Shown piece after piece: positions 12,601-20,699 of a stretch of 38,921 bases of DNA. The first letter of the stretch is position 1. Each line of letters opens with the position of its first letter. The DNA comes from Mnemiopsis leidyi. Lineage: Eukaryota > Ctenophora > Tentaculata > Lobata > Bolinopsidae. Made by a program: the position numbers and the translations under genes. The stretch lies in assembly GCA_000226015.1 (NCBI GenBank), contig JH156825.1, forward strand, positions 62,575 through 101,495. The letters are read 5' to 3'. The notes under the pieces were generated by a model that was given only the letters and a program-made list of their open reading frames with translations, did not search any database and was not told where the DNA came from.

Positions 12601-14065
12601 TTCTACAGGTAGTTAAAGTTTTGTACAAATTTTAGTGTTTTCACGCACTATTGCTGTGAAGAAGAGTGTGAAATTTAAGAATTTATATAAGTTAGAACGA
12701 GGGTATTATAGTAACTTCGGTTTAATGGATTGCGTTATTCAAAAATTTTATTAAGTGAGCATCGTGCAGAGACGATGAAAGTATAACATATTTATAGACG
12801 AAAAACAAACGCAGAGATAAGTTTTTAAGTTTAGTGATATTTCAGGGAAAACCTGATGAAGGTCCACATTTATTTTGAGATCTTGTCGATAAAAGAGGTC
12901 GAGAAAGTTGGATCGTACAAATGGTCTAATCTAATGGGTGAGTCTAATCGTGCCATTTTCCGATTTTCTTCTAAAAATGGCAATCTCTCCTGTCCAATAT
13001 ACAAATTATTAGTTGACGTCACAATTTTTCTGCTCGGATTATACTACAAATAAACCATCGCTGGACGCTCGATTGATCCCGACTCTCATTTCAGGTGACG
13101 TAGGAGGACAGCTAGGCTTGTTCCTTGGTGCTAACATCGTCACGATATTCGAGTTTGTCGACTTTTACCTGCGGCTTCTTTGGTACAACATCATTGCCAA
13201 GTATTTTCTTAAATCTTTACAACGACCTAATAATAACCACCAGACACACATTCAGCCTTGATCGCAGAAATTTCCCTGCTCGAAAAAGAGTGATTAGGCT
13301 TACATCGTGAGGAAAATGCAAATGAGTGATTTGACGGGTCAACTTTTTTTCAATGGTTCAGATGACGCAGCCACCAAGAGGATTATGAATATTTTAAGAA
13401 GTTAGATGACATGATATGCAGGCGTGTGTGAAGTGAGCATGAAATCCTCAGAATACAGCATGTGTAACGAGATTTGATAAGATTTTCCAGTTTCAGTACA
13501 TATAGACCCCCGTAACGGTGTGTTGCACGAGTTTAAATCATCAGTGATAGCTTTTGTTCATACTTTATTGAGTGTGTGTGGAGATGTATACGAGAGAAAT
13601 TAAGTGCATGCTTTTATAGAGTGATCATTCATGCAAAAACAAACATTGACATTTAACATTGTTTAACTTGAAATTTGTCTTATCTTCTGTAATCTATGAA
13701 AATGAAACATAAATTTTTGTCGCGTATTCAATTATGTTATAAAAAATTGGAAAAAAAGTTGGTGCGAATTTAATTATATGATATTTTATTTAATTTGGTG
13801 AAGTCAGAATCATATTCTAAACGTTGGACACAAGGTAAAACAATATCACACATTTTCAATCTGAGAAATATATCAGATTTACTTTGAACCTAAATCTGAA
13901 AACCCTTTCCGTTTTAAGTATTTCACAAATTTCAGCAGCTATAAAAGGAGACGTGGTGATATAAAGTTGAAGCCTACAACAAAACAAAACTCGTCTTTCA
14001 ATCCAGCTTCCATTCCAAACGATAGAGAACAAGATATATCCCCGCTGATCACATCCTTGTCTTGA
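3644..14065 (+). CDS. DEG/ENaC family sodium-channel subunit, 22 exons, giant N-terminus
   Basis: Exons: 3644-3907, 4196-4490, 4686-4993, 5222-5352, 5544-5675, 6087-6188, 6435-6544, 6716-6833, 7022-7169, 7318-7518, 7852-7994, 8150-8320, 8491-8627, 8796-8915, 9246-9325, 9855-9953, 11813-11957, 12116-12260, 12495-12608, 12846-12937, 13095-13200, 13936-14065. All junctions keep phase; about 1096 residues. Residues 1-603 are disordered: Arg/Ser/Pro-rich, with three RDRAKTPEK-type repeats near residue 140. TM1 (LLWAVLFLGFFVY) is near 638-650. The ectodomain has FPSITICN (~683), GMCWTFN and a Cys-rich region. TM2 has GLFLGANIVTIFEF (~1026-1039). This family forms trimeric amiloride-type Na+ channels in the plasma membrane, gated by peptides, acid or force. 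Oddities: the usual His-Gly before TM1 is Met-Asn, and the Gly-Ala-Ser filter is Gly-Ala-Asn. The weakest splice calls are at 5544 and 6188. Reading through 13201 instead gives an earlier stop at 13261. Confidence 0.88.
6318..6413. repeat. 11-bp tandem repeat (GCTATTACAAT)n in an intron
   Basis: About eight imperfect copies of GCTATTACAAT end some 20 bp before the 3' splice site of the exon at 6435. The array occupies the region where a branch point and pyrimidine tract would normally lie. It is open in one frame but its product is low complexity; I do not call it coding. Confidence 0.85.
7616..7855. repeat. five 48-bp tandem units duplicating a 3' splice site
   Basis: Five near-identical 48-bp units each contain TTTATTTCAACATATTCACAG followed by AGCAAAG. 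The last one abuts the exon encoding TM1, and its CACAG|AGC is that exon's acceptor, so the acceptor is present in several tandem copies. The unit is 16 codons long. In the exon's frame the last three units are open (SKVSVFEFQFISTYSQ); unit two carries a TAA at 7693-7695. Copy one has CACAA instead of CACAG. Confidence 0.9.
9988..9993 (-). terminator. polyadenylation signal of the nested gene
   Basis: AATAAA on the minus strand, 85-90 bp downstream of the TAA of the nested transporter-like gene. It lies inside the channel-gene intron, so the nested transcript can end before reaching the flanking channel exon. Confidence 0.45.
10078..11497 (-). CDS. multi-pass membrane protein, MFS-transporter-like, nested gene
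   Basis: Two exons, 11285-11497 and 10078-11130, joined across a 154-bp intron (CAG|GTAATG to TTCCAG|GTATGC) in phase 0; 421 residues. The first ATG of the frame is at 11497. I count 11-12 hydrophobic segments: two in exon 1, then about four, a polar loop around residues 190-220, and five or six more. That six-loop-six shape fits the Major Facilitator Superfamily, perhaps an SLC43-like amino-acid carrier, but I see no diagnostic MFS signature and the protein is shorter than SLC43 members (about 560). Substrate unknown. The whole gene lies antisense inside a channel-gene intron (9954-11812), so the two cannot be transcribed at once without collision. It looks intact: no internal stop and good splice sites. 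Confidence 0.75.
13201..13935 (+). other. last intron of the channel gene or alternative 3' end
   Basis: Donor AA|GTATTT at 13201, acceptor AATTTCAG at 13935. If unspliced, the frame continues 20 codons to a TGA at 13259-13261, giving a short polar tail. If spliced, it adds a 43-residue tail with a basic SYKRRR start and an ISPLITSLS end. Both products are open, so this may be an alternative terminal exon. The remainder is AT-rich with no other feature seen. Confidence 0.55.
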
Positions 14066-14121
14066 ACACTATTATTATAGCCTGTTTTGTTTGGGATTCT
14101 AAAGATGAATGTGGAAATAGT

Positions 14122-14159
14122 AGGATCTAGCCGCTAACGGAGTTTAGCGGCTAGATCCT
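14122..14159. repeat. perfect hairpin between convergent genes
   Basis: AGGATCTAGCCGCTAA is followed by a short CGGAG loop and its exact reverse complement. It lies 57 bp after the channel-gene stop and 180 bp before the end of the convergent gene. It may be a short foldback transposon remnant or an RNA hairpin in the 3' untranslated region. Confidence 0.8.
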
Positions 14160-14316
14160 GGCGGCTTGGCTTTCACTACTAGTACTATTAAAGTAGAAAT
14201 GTGGCTTTACAATCACAACATATTCTAGAAGGAAAATGGAAACACAATTGAATTGTCACTTAGGAAGAAATGAGACTAAAAACTCTGAAAAGATTTCAAT
14301 AAGAGGTTTTCACAAA

Positions 14317-14322
14317 AATAAA
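14317..14322 (+). terminator. candidate polyadenylation signal of the channel gene
   Basis: AATAAA about 250 bp after the channel-gene stop and 18 bp before the stop codon of the convergent minus-strand gene. Cleavage 10-30 bp later would make the two transcripts overlap tail to tail. Confidence 0.4.
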
Positions 14323-14339
14323 CTTATAAATTCTCTTGT

Positions 14340-15605
14340 TTAATGCTGTATAACATCTGGTGCTGAATTCCTCCTATCTTCCGACCCATTTCTGCTGTGA
14401 CACTTCTTTTCCTCGACCCTAGAAAGAGACGACCCCTTGCTCTGCCCTCTCCACAGCTCTCTAGACATCCCAGGATCTGATGCAGGTGACGTTACTCTCC
14501 AGTTATCCGAACTACTGCTGAGGGAGGGTGTAGCTTTGGGGGCCACAGTTTTCGAGCTGGCTTGTCTTGGTGCCCTCTCGTTCACCTGACAGAACTTAAC
14601 TTTGTGCGCTCCACACATCACACCGGACGGGAAGCAAGAGATGAAGGTTTCTGCTATTGGTGTCACCTCAAAGTAAACCATGAAACCGTCTGCTGTTGAG
14701 GGACTCGACCCGATTATTTTGATCGTGTTTTCGTTCATTATATCTTTGGATTCGAGAGCAAGGAAGTCAGGAACAGTATCTAAACAGTCCATCATCTCGC
14801 CGGGAAACCAAGCTCGGTACTTCTTGAAGGGAGGAGGGTCCCCAGCTCCTCTCACATAGTAGCCTCTGTGTTCTTTAGTCGGTCCTGTGTCTCTTTTTAT
14901 CGTCTTTTTGTAGAACTCTAACGAGTCTCTGTCTGTAAATCTGAACTGGATGTTTCGGCCGGATAATTTAGTCCCAGAACATCGGTAATGAGGCATAACA
15001 CCAGAATCTTCCTTAATTCTCTTCATCTCTCTCGCTATCACCCCAATCAAGTGATCAAGATCTTTTCGCTGGGCTGACACTCCGCTCTTTAACGATACTT
15101 CCAGATTAAGTCCTTCTTTGTTTCCATTCTGCTCGTCAGATTGAAAATGTAGTCTCATAGCTAATGGATCGTTCTTGTAAAAATCGTGGTCCGAGGGTTC
15201 GGGGGACTTCATTTTGAGTTTAGCGAGAGCAAAACTGCCAGGGATGTATTTTGGAGAAGGGAGAGGTGACGCGGTGGGGTCGGGAGAGTTCAGAGGAACC
15301 CGCACTCCATTAACTGGAGAAAACATTCGTCCTGGTAGCGGGGAAGTTGGGGAGACTTTGGGGCTCTGAGAGGAGAGGGATTCCTCTGCTGACCAGTCTG
15401 GCGACGTGTTTACTGGGTGGTCTGAGCTGTTATCCACTGCTGAGTTCTTCATTCTCTTGATCTCCCGTGAATTGTGTCGGAGGTTGGTTCGATAGATCCT
15501 TGCTAATAAGACGAAGATCTGTGTACATGTGGTCTGTGACAATAAACAAAGCTCCAATGCTAATGGTTGTGATTGTAGAGGAGCGCATGTTGTATACCTA
15601 GTCAT
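14340..15605 (-). CDS. Ser/Pro-rich protein with one compact domain, possibly DUF4780-like
   Basis: A single 421-codon open frame. Translation may start at 15605 or at the next Met (15452), where the composition changes from hydrophobic to polar. A possible acceptor (CGTCTTATTAG) inside the first 51 codons means those could be untranslated or intronic. Residues ~60-135 hold many SP/TP sites (SPKVSPTSP, SPDPTASPLPSP), typical of proline-directed phosphorylation. Residues ~185-350 look folded: DLDHLIGVIAREMKRI, then alternating strands and helices with KYRAWFPGEMMD in the middle. The order resembles DUF4780, a domain often linked to retrotransposons, but I judge this from memory of its layout only. 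The last ~70 residues are Ser/Arg-rich. No other transposon part is visible nearby. Confidence 0.7.
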   Translation of the reverse strand: MTRYTTCAPLQSQPLALELCLLSQTTCTQIFVLLARIYRTNLRHNSREIKRMKNSAVDNSSDHPVNTSPDWSAEESLSSQSPKVSPTSPLPGRMFSPVNGVRVPLNSPDPTASPLPSPKYIPGSFALAKLKMKSPEPSDHDFYKNDPLAMRLHFQSDEQNGNKEGLNLEVSLKSGVSAQRKDLDHLIGVIAREMKRIKEDSGVMPHYRCSGTKLSGRNIQFRFTDRDSLEFYKKTIKRDTGPTKEHRGYYVRGAGDPPPFKKYRAWFPGEMMDCLDTVPDFLALESKDIMNENTIKIIGSSPSTADGFMVYFEVTPIAETFISCFPSGVMCGAHKVKFCQVNERAPRQASSKTVAPKATPSLSSSSDNWRVTSPASDPGMSRELWRGQSKGSSLSRVEEKKCHSRNGSEDRRNSAPDVIQH

Positions 15606-16517
15606 CAGAAGTTAAGGTCATGTGAGATGTGCGCATGCTGACATCACAGTACCGCCATCGTGGTAATCATCAGCATTTTTCTTTTTTCCTGTCCTCAATT
15701 TCGGCCGAACATTAGAATCTAGAATTTTAACCCATCTTACTCATAATGAATCTTTAAACCAATAATCCGGTCGTCCAGATTTCATGTTATGGTGTTTTCA
15801 GGAAGTTTTATTAAGTATTTTTATTACTGACATGCTTGGTTAACATCTCAATATATTTGAAGTACTTGGTTTACAGTTACAATTACTTGGTCCTATGCTT
15901 CAATCCGAACTATAAGATAACGTAAGGTGTTTGTATATTATTAATTTATTACCAACATGAGCATAACTGAGAAGAAAACTAAAATATCATGAAAATCAGA
16001 TGTATTACATAAGACAGTAGATTACTAGACTTGAAAATAAATATTGTTGATTAAGCTCTTTAATCGTAAACTGTTAAGAGAAATTAACATCGACAAGAAA
16101 CAGGAATTAAACTTTACGAATACAATTAAAATGTATAATTTTATTGTAATGATAATATAATTTTTCATTTATTTTAGTCATAGGTATCATGATGACGTAT
16201 CTGTTAGCGCTAAATGCTAATGCCAGCACTCTTACAAAGAAGCAGACAGATAATCGATTTCTCCTCTAGAAGCCTACAAAATGTCTCAGCATGTTACTAA
16301 ACAGCTGGGCTACAGTGCGAATTACTGACAAAAAGGTGTTTATATAGAAACTGTAAGTCTTCAAATGATTGAGCTTTTCCAAAAACAATTGACGGCTATG
16401 TCTCGAGGAAAAAGACTAGTTCTGACATAGTGAAATGTACCAGTTTCCTGATGCACGTGTCATTTGTACGTTGTACGTTGTTTTTAATTTTTAATTATGG
16501 GTAATCGTTAAGAGGCG
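15606..16517. other. intergenic, AT-rich, nothing recognised
   Basis: Upstream region of the minus-strand single-exon gene, very AT-rich toward the right. No exon with usable splice sites, no RNA gene and no repeat was seen. Confidence 0.5.
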
Positions 16518-16593
16518 TTGTTCTTGCTCTTGTCCCACCATTTTAACTGCTCGAATTCGAGCAGTTAAAATGGTGGGACAAAAGCAAGAACAA
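16518..16593. repeat. 76-bp near-perfect palindrome centred on GAATTC
   Basis: Two 38-bp arms with no spacer (TTGTTCTTGCTCTTGTCCCA and its complement) differ at one base. No ORF. It touches a second palindrome on its right. Confidence 0.9.
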
Positions 16594-16639
16594 ACTTAAG
16601 ATAAATGTTGTTATTAATAACAGCATTTATCTTAAGTTT
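16592..16639. repeat. 48-bp palindrome centred on TTATTAATAA
   Basis: Arms AAACTTAAGATAAATG.. and ..CATTTATCTTAAGTTT with one mismatch near the centre. It follows the larger palindrome directly, giving a pair of adjacent hairpins. Confidence 0.85.
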
Positions 16640-16693
16640 TGATAAAGCTCAATCAAGTTTTATTAAAATTTAATATCGGTTTTATTTTCACAG

Positions 16694-16810
16694 AACTGCC
16701 ATGGCTTAAAGAAGGATTCCCGTTTGACCAAAAACGGCGAAGAAGAAATACATACACCAAAAAGAAAATGTATTCTACTGATGATGAACACACGAAGAGA
16801 ATTTCAACGG
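16694..16810 (+). CDS. orphan internal exon of an unrecognised gene
   Basis: A 117-bp block between TATTTTCACAG and a strong ACGG|GTGAGT donor, phase 1 at both ends. It encodes a basic segment (LPWLKEGFPFDQKRRRRN, then a Lys/Tyr/Thr-rich stretch). I found no partner exon either side within a few kilobases. The KRRRR run could be a nuclear localisation or furin-type site. It may be a genuine exon of a gene with long introns or a cryptic exon. Confidence 0.35.
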
Positions 16811-17549
16811 GTGAGTACTTGAAATGATTGAATATTGTTTGTTTTGAATTCTATAAGATAATTTTTAGCAAAGAATGCGTTCTTAAGATCTTACGTCAGT
16901 CAATTCAAAAACGTAGTTTGTCTATAACGGTTCATTTTAATTGTGGCACATCATATCATGATTAGCGATATCTAGCTAGATCTTACATAAACAGCAACAT
17001 CTTGCCCTATTTTTCAGTGTCAGATCACTAACGTTCAAATATAAACTTGCCATCATTGCACACTACAGCGATACCAATTTGTCAGCGACATTATATGCCA
17101 TTTTAGTATATACCCATTCACAAAACCTCCGATCGCAGGCACAAGCCACAAAATTGCTATGGCAAGTTGCGATCGCAGTGTATGTTCAATAATGACAGGT
17201 TTCGATCGCAAGTTGAAAACATATTACGTGATACCTTGCTTATAGCTGTTAATGGATTATTAAAGGGCTAGGAACAGCAAAATTACAAACAATAAGAATA
17301 AACATGCACGTTACTATTTATAGAACCTATCGCTAATTCACAATATTTTGTTAAATGTTTATCTGCGAGTCTTGCAGGCATAAATTTAGGTTTTGGTTTC
17401 AATATCATCAAACATGTTTAATTAAGTTCAGAGTTCGGTTCAAATTTAACAATCGGTTTAATCGCAAGTTTTCGATGCGGCATCACTTTCAAGTCTTTTG
17501 GTTGCCTTCTCGCGCCGATCAAAAAACACTCATTCAACTATGTGGGACT
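16811..17549. other. intergenic, GCGATCGC-containing repeats
   Basis: AT-rich DNA lying 3' of the EF-hand gene. Near 17130-17215 a CGATCGCA motif recurs three times with similar flanks (about 35-50 bp apart). No gene seen. Confidence 0.4.
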
Positions 17550-18678
17550 TCAATTTGCGGGGGGCGGTTTGCACTTGTTCATCATCATCCTGACAAAGTC
17601 GGTTTTAGAAAGACGTCCCTCACCTCTCCTGTCTCCCCTCTTCATCAGATCATCCAGACCCTCCTCGGAGACGGGGTGCGCCAGACTCAACATCACCTGT
17701 CGCAGGACATCTTTAGTCATGAACCCACACCCGTCCTTGTCGAATATGTGGAAGATGTCCTCCAGCTGACTCTCCGGAGTGATAGAAGGATTCTGCTGCA
17801 GACTCATCATCCTGATGAACTCGCAGATGTCGATAATACCGTCGTTGTTCCTGTCCACGGTAGCCACCATGTGGAGAACTTCTTCAGCACTTGGCTTCAA
17901 GCCAATACTGTCCAGCACTTCGGGAAGTTCGTCCACGGTGATGATACCGTCCCCGTTCTGGTCGAAGTCTTTGAAGGCCTGCTCGTACTCCTGTATCTCG
18001 TACCAGTCCAGACTGACGGGTACGGGCAGCTCACTTGGCGCCTGATCGTTCAGTTTTGCGTTCTTTTTCGCTTCCAATGTGTCGTTGAATTTCTTCTGTC
18101 CTCGGAGGTTGGAGATAGCTCCTCTTATGCTTTCCAGAACTGAAATTGTGATTGTCACGATCAAGTAATCCTTATTTTAAAGCCAAGTCGGAAAAAACAA
18201 GTTCTTCAGACAGCCACATTTGGTCCGACTTACTTCAAGCTTATGACAAGGTTGTTAAAGATATCAAAGCTATCGTCCTCCGCCACTTCGCTCTAGTTTT
18301 ATGACTATTCAGGATAAGATTGGATGTATTGTATGATTTTTTCACAACAAAAGCAAATCAATAACGAGAAATGAGCATGCAAGTAACGACCAAACCAAGT
18401 TTAATCGACCACGGCAAAGACCAATACGCGATACAAAAAACTGAATTTCTGGTTTTTTCATCGCAGTAGTGAATAAACTTTATCACACTCACAGCACAGG
18501 CAATCTTAAATAAGTCGCAACTTACAAAGATGAAACAAAAGATTGATGCACCAAAACTAAAAGCCTGTTTACTGAGCTGCTTTACTCGCAAGTAAAATAG
18601 ACTGAAATTAGGCTACTTACAAATAGCCTTCTTCTCCTTATAGGGGTTTCTCTTTTGATCCCTGTGTGATGTAAACAT
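17550..18678 (-). CDS. calmodulin/centrin-like EF-hand calcium-binding protein
   Basis: Two exons, 18621-18678 (ATG at 18678) and 17550-18139, joined T|GTAAGT to TTTCAG|TT in phase; 215 residues. Residues 1-60 are basic and polar (KRNPYKEKKA.., RGQKK), unlike calmodulin, which is ~149 residues. Four EF-hand positions follow. Loop 1 (DQNGDGIITVDE) and loop 2 (DRNNDGIIDICE) have all the usual Ca2+ ligands. Loop 3 (DKDGCGFMTKDV) lacks acidic residues at positions 5 and 12. Loop 4 (DRRGEGRLSKTD) is also weak. So the N-lobe should bind calcium and the C-lobe probably does not. The protein ends in a CKPPPAN tail. The long N-terminus recalls centrins and other cytoskeletal EF-hand proteins, but it is not assignable to one. 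It is transcribed away from the second channel gene. Confidence 0.88.
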
Positions 18679-19365
18679 CTTGACGACATAAACCTGGTTA
18701 CAAGCCAATAGAGCAGCAGACAGCGAATTTAGTTTTACGTTTCTACCAATGCCATTCGTCTTCTTGCTAGACCCTCTTTGTTAGCCAGCGTCAAACTAAA
18801 CAAAATACATGTGAGTCATATGAGAAAGGTAAGCGAATGCTAGATCTCTAAACAGACGGCAAAGGATATAATTTGTGATCCAGTAATTTCCTGCCGAGAC
18901 TTTAGACGATCCAGCTAGAGGTTGATTTACATTAAAGTAAGAAAATAAATTTGAGCGATTTACGCGTTACTATTAGTCCACTTTGGAGTGTAGCCCTCCT
19001 TCACAGTAGGAGGACTAGATTTGGTGATTACCTGCCTGACACGATGCTTTGTTTCGAATCACGAGTGGAGCTGGCAGGACCAATGACCTGCAGGACGGTT
19101 AGAACGTGATTATACAAGGAGGTGTCACGTGGTTTAGGCTGGGGGTTCATTTCCTGGCGGGGTCTGGATCTAGAGTCGGAATACCCAGCTCTCACTCTCA
19201 GACCAGTTACAAACTCACGATTTTCTGTATTTCTGTGTCATTCACCTCACGGGTCACGGAAAAAGATAATGCAGCCGCCTTAAATCATTATCGGTCCATT
19301 CTTGAAAATATTCTGATGAAACCAAGAATTTCAACAACCTATATTCGCCAGATTTGAGTTCGATA
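18679..19365. promoter_or_regulatory. shared divergent promoter region
   Basis: The 687 bp between the start codons of the EF-hand gene (-) and the second DEG/ENaC gene (+) must hold both promoters unless there are upstream untranslated exons. I see no clear TATA box or repeated binding motif. Confidence 0.4.
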
Positions 19366-20220
19366 ATGAGTGGGTCGATAAAGTTAGGCACGATGGACTC
19401 ACGAACCTCTACGTTCAGACCTATCCCAACATCCTACTCTGACACACTGGAACTATTTCCAGACCCGGACAGCGAGGTAGCGTCCTGTTCTGTCCTGTTC
19501 TGTACAACAACATTATTAAGCTTAAAGTAAAACTTTTCACCAAGCTCACGCCATACAGTGCTCAGAGTTCAATTTCTTAGACTACGATTATTATTAACTT
19601 AGCCATGATTATTGGTGACGGATAACGGTTTATAGAATAGTTGATCAGAGATTTGAACATACAATCTCACCACAGGCCCCAGAACAATCACGACACAGAA
19701 ACTGCTGTTGCACCTGCACTTGCAGACGGACAGTACATCACAGCACAGACACACACAGACTAGTAGAGAACCAGGCCCTGGAGGCTGAACAGTCTGAAAA
19801 TAGGAGTCAGGTAAATGTCCTCTTTCGAGGATAACCGATACGTGACACACTTAACGTAACACGCGTTACTGGTCTCGCGTTACTGGTCACGCGTTACCAG
19901 GTACGCGTTACCAGTTACGCGTTACGATCAATTATTTGTCAGGTGCTACCGGTCTTGTGTCACATTCTCACTTGTTGTTGATCACGCGTCTTCCACTTGA
20001 AATTCGAACTGCGAACCCTTTTTTCCAAATCTTGTACTTGTAATTATAAAACTACACTTTTTGTGCTCACCAAAGTCCAAACCGGTCTTGAAGAACATTT
20101 TTGTTGAAAGCTGAAATAAAACTGCCTCTTATCCAGAACACAACTATATACGACAAGTGGGTGGAATGGAGCGGAGATACCAGCATGCACGGCGTGAAGT
20201 ATATTTTCCAGGGGAACAAG
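19366..20220 (+). CDS. 5' part of a second DEG/ENaC channel gene (three exons)
   Basis: Exons 19366-19476, 19676-19810 and 20137-20220, all phase 0 with standard splice sites, encode 110 residues from the first ATG. Residues 1-80 are polar with a NCCCTCTCRR cluster that could be palmitoylated. Residues 83-110 (YDKWVEWSGDTSMHGVKYIF) match the conserved pre-TM1 segment of DEG/ENaC channels, including the His-Gly gating motif. The same region of the first channel gene reads FAEFTTEVSMNYLRFIW, so the two genes look like diverged paralogues. The exon ends at a good AAG|GTAACT donor, but no TM1, ectodomain or TM2 exon follows in the window. Either the remainder is lost in the repeat island or gap, or the gene is truncated. 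The HG assignment is by motif and position. Confidence 0.65.
19861..19925. repeat. tandem ACGCGTTAC repeats
   Basis: Five copies of a ~13-bp unit around CGCGTTACTGGT / CGCGTTACCAGT lie in the second intron of the second channel gene. Four of the five units contain ACGCGTTAC; the second reads TCGCGTTAC. ACGCGT is also the core of the MluI cell-cycle box of fungi, but any regulatory meaning here is speculative. Confidence 0.8.
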
Positions 20221-20334
20221 GTAACTTTGTATTTGAGGCTATATAAAATATTAAAATCACACTAACAGAGTAGGTTGAATTTAAAATAAGATTCTTAAAA
20301 TTATCCCGTTATGGAAATATTCGAACCTTATAGA

Positions 20335-20435
20335 TAGGGGGGGGGGGGCCACGTCCCTAAAAAGCCCATTTTTACCTCCGCGGACCCCCGAAGGGCCCTA
20401 AAAAAATGGGCTTTTTTGGGCTTTTTTGGGCCCTA
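20335..20435 (+). mobile_element. foldback element, left copy of an inverted pair
   Basis: Begins with a run of about 12 G, then CCACGTCCCTAAAAAGCCCA. Inside, AAAGCCCATTTTT pairs with AAAAAATGGGCTTT, forming a hairpin. The same element occurs inverted at 25821-25918. No ORF. Confidence 0.7.
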
Positions 20436-20699
20436 GAAAAATTTAAATCATGCTTTATATTAGAATAATTTAGATCAATTCAAACTCGTTCTTTGCATCG
20501 TTTTCAATTTTAAAAAGCACTTTGTATGATTTAACCTGCTGTTCTATTGAAATTTAGGTCCCAAAAACTCCTTATTTTTCCCAATTTGGATCCCAAAAAG
20601 TAGCAATTGTCACTTCATTTGGTAAAGTTTTCACGCACTGCTTGGATGCTACCAGCTACTGTAGCATTACTTGAATAGTAACTACTACTGGTTTACTGC

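Noticed and set aside
17355-18143. 262-codon plus-strand frame
   Set aside because: Antisense shadow of the EF-hand exon, which has clear calcium loops on the other strand.
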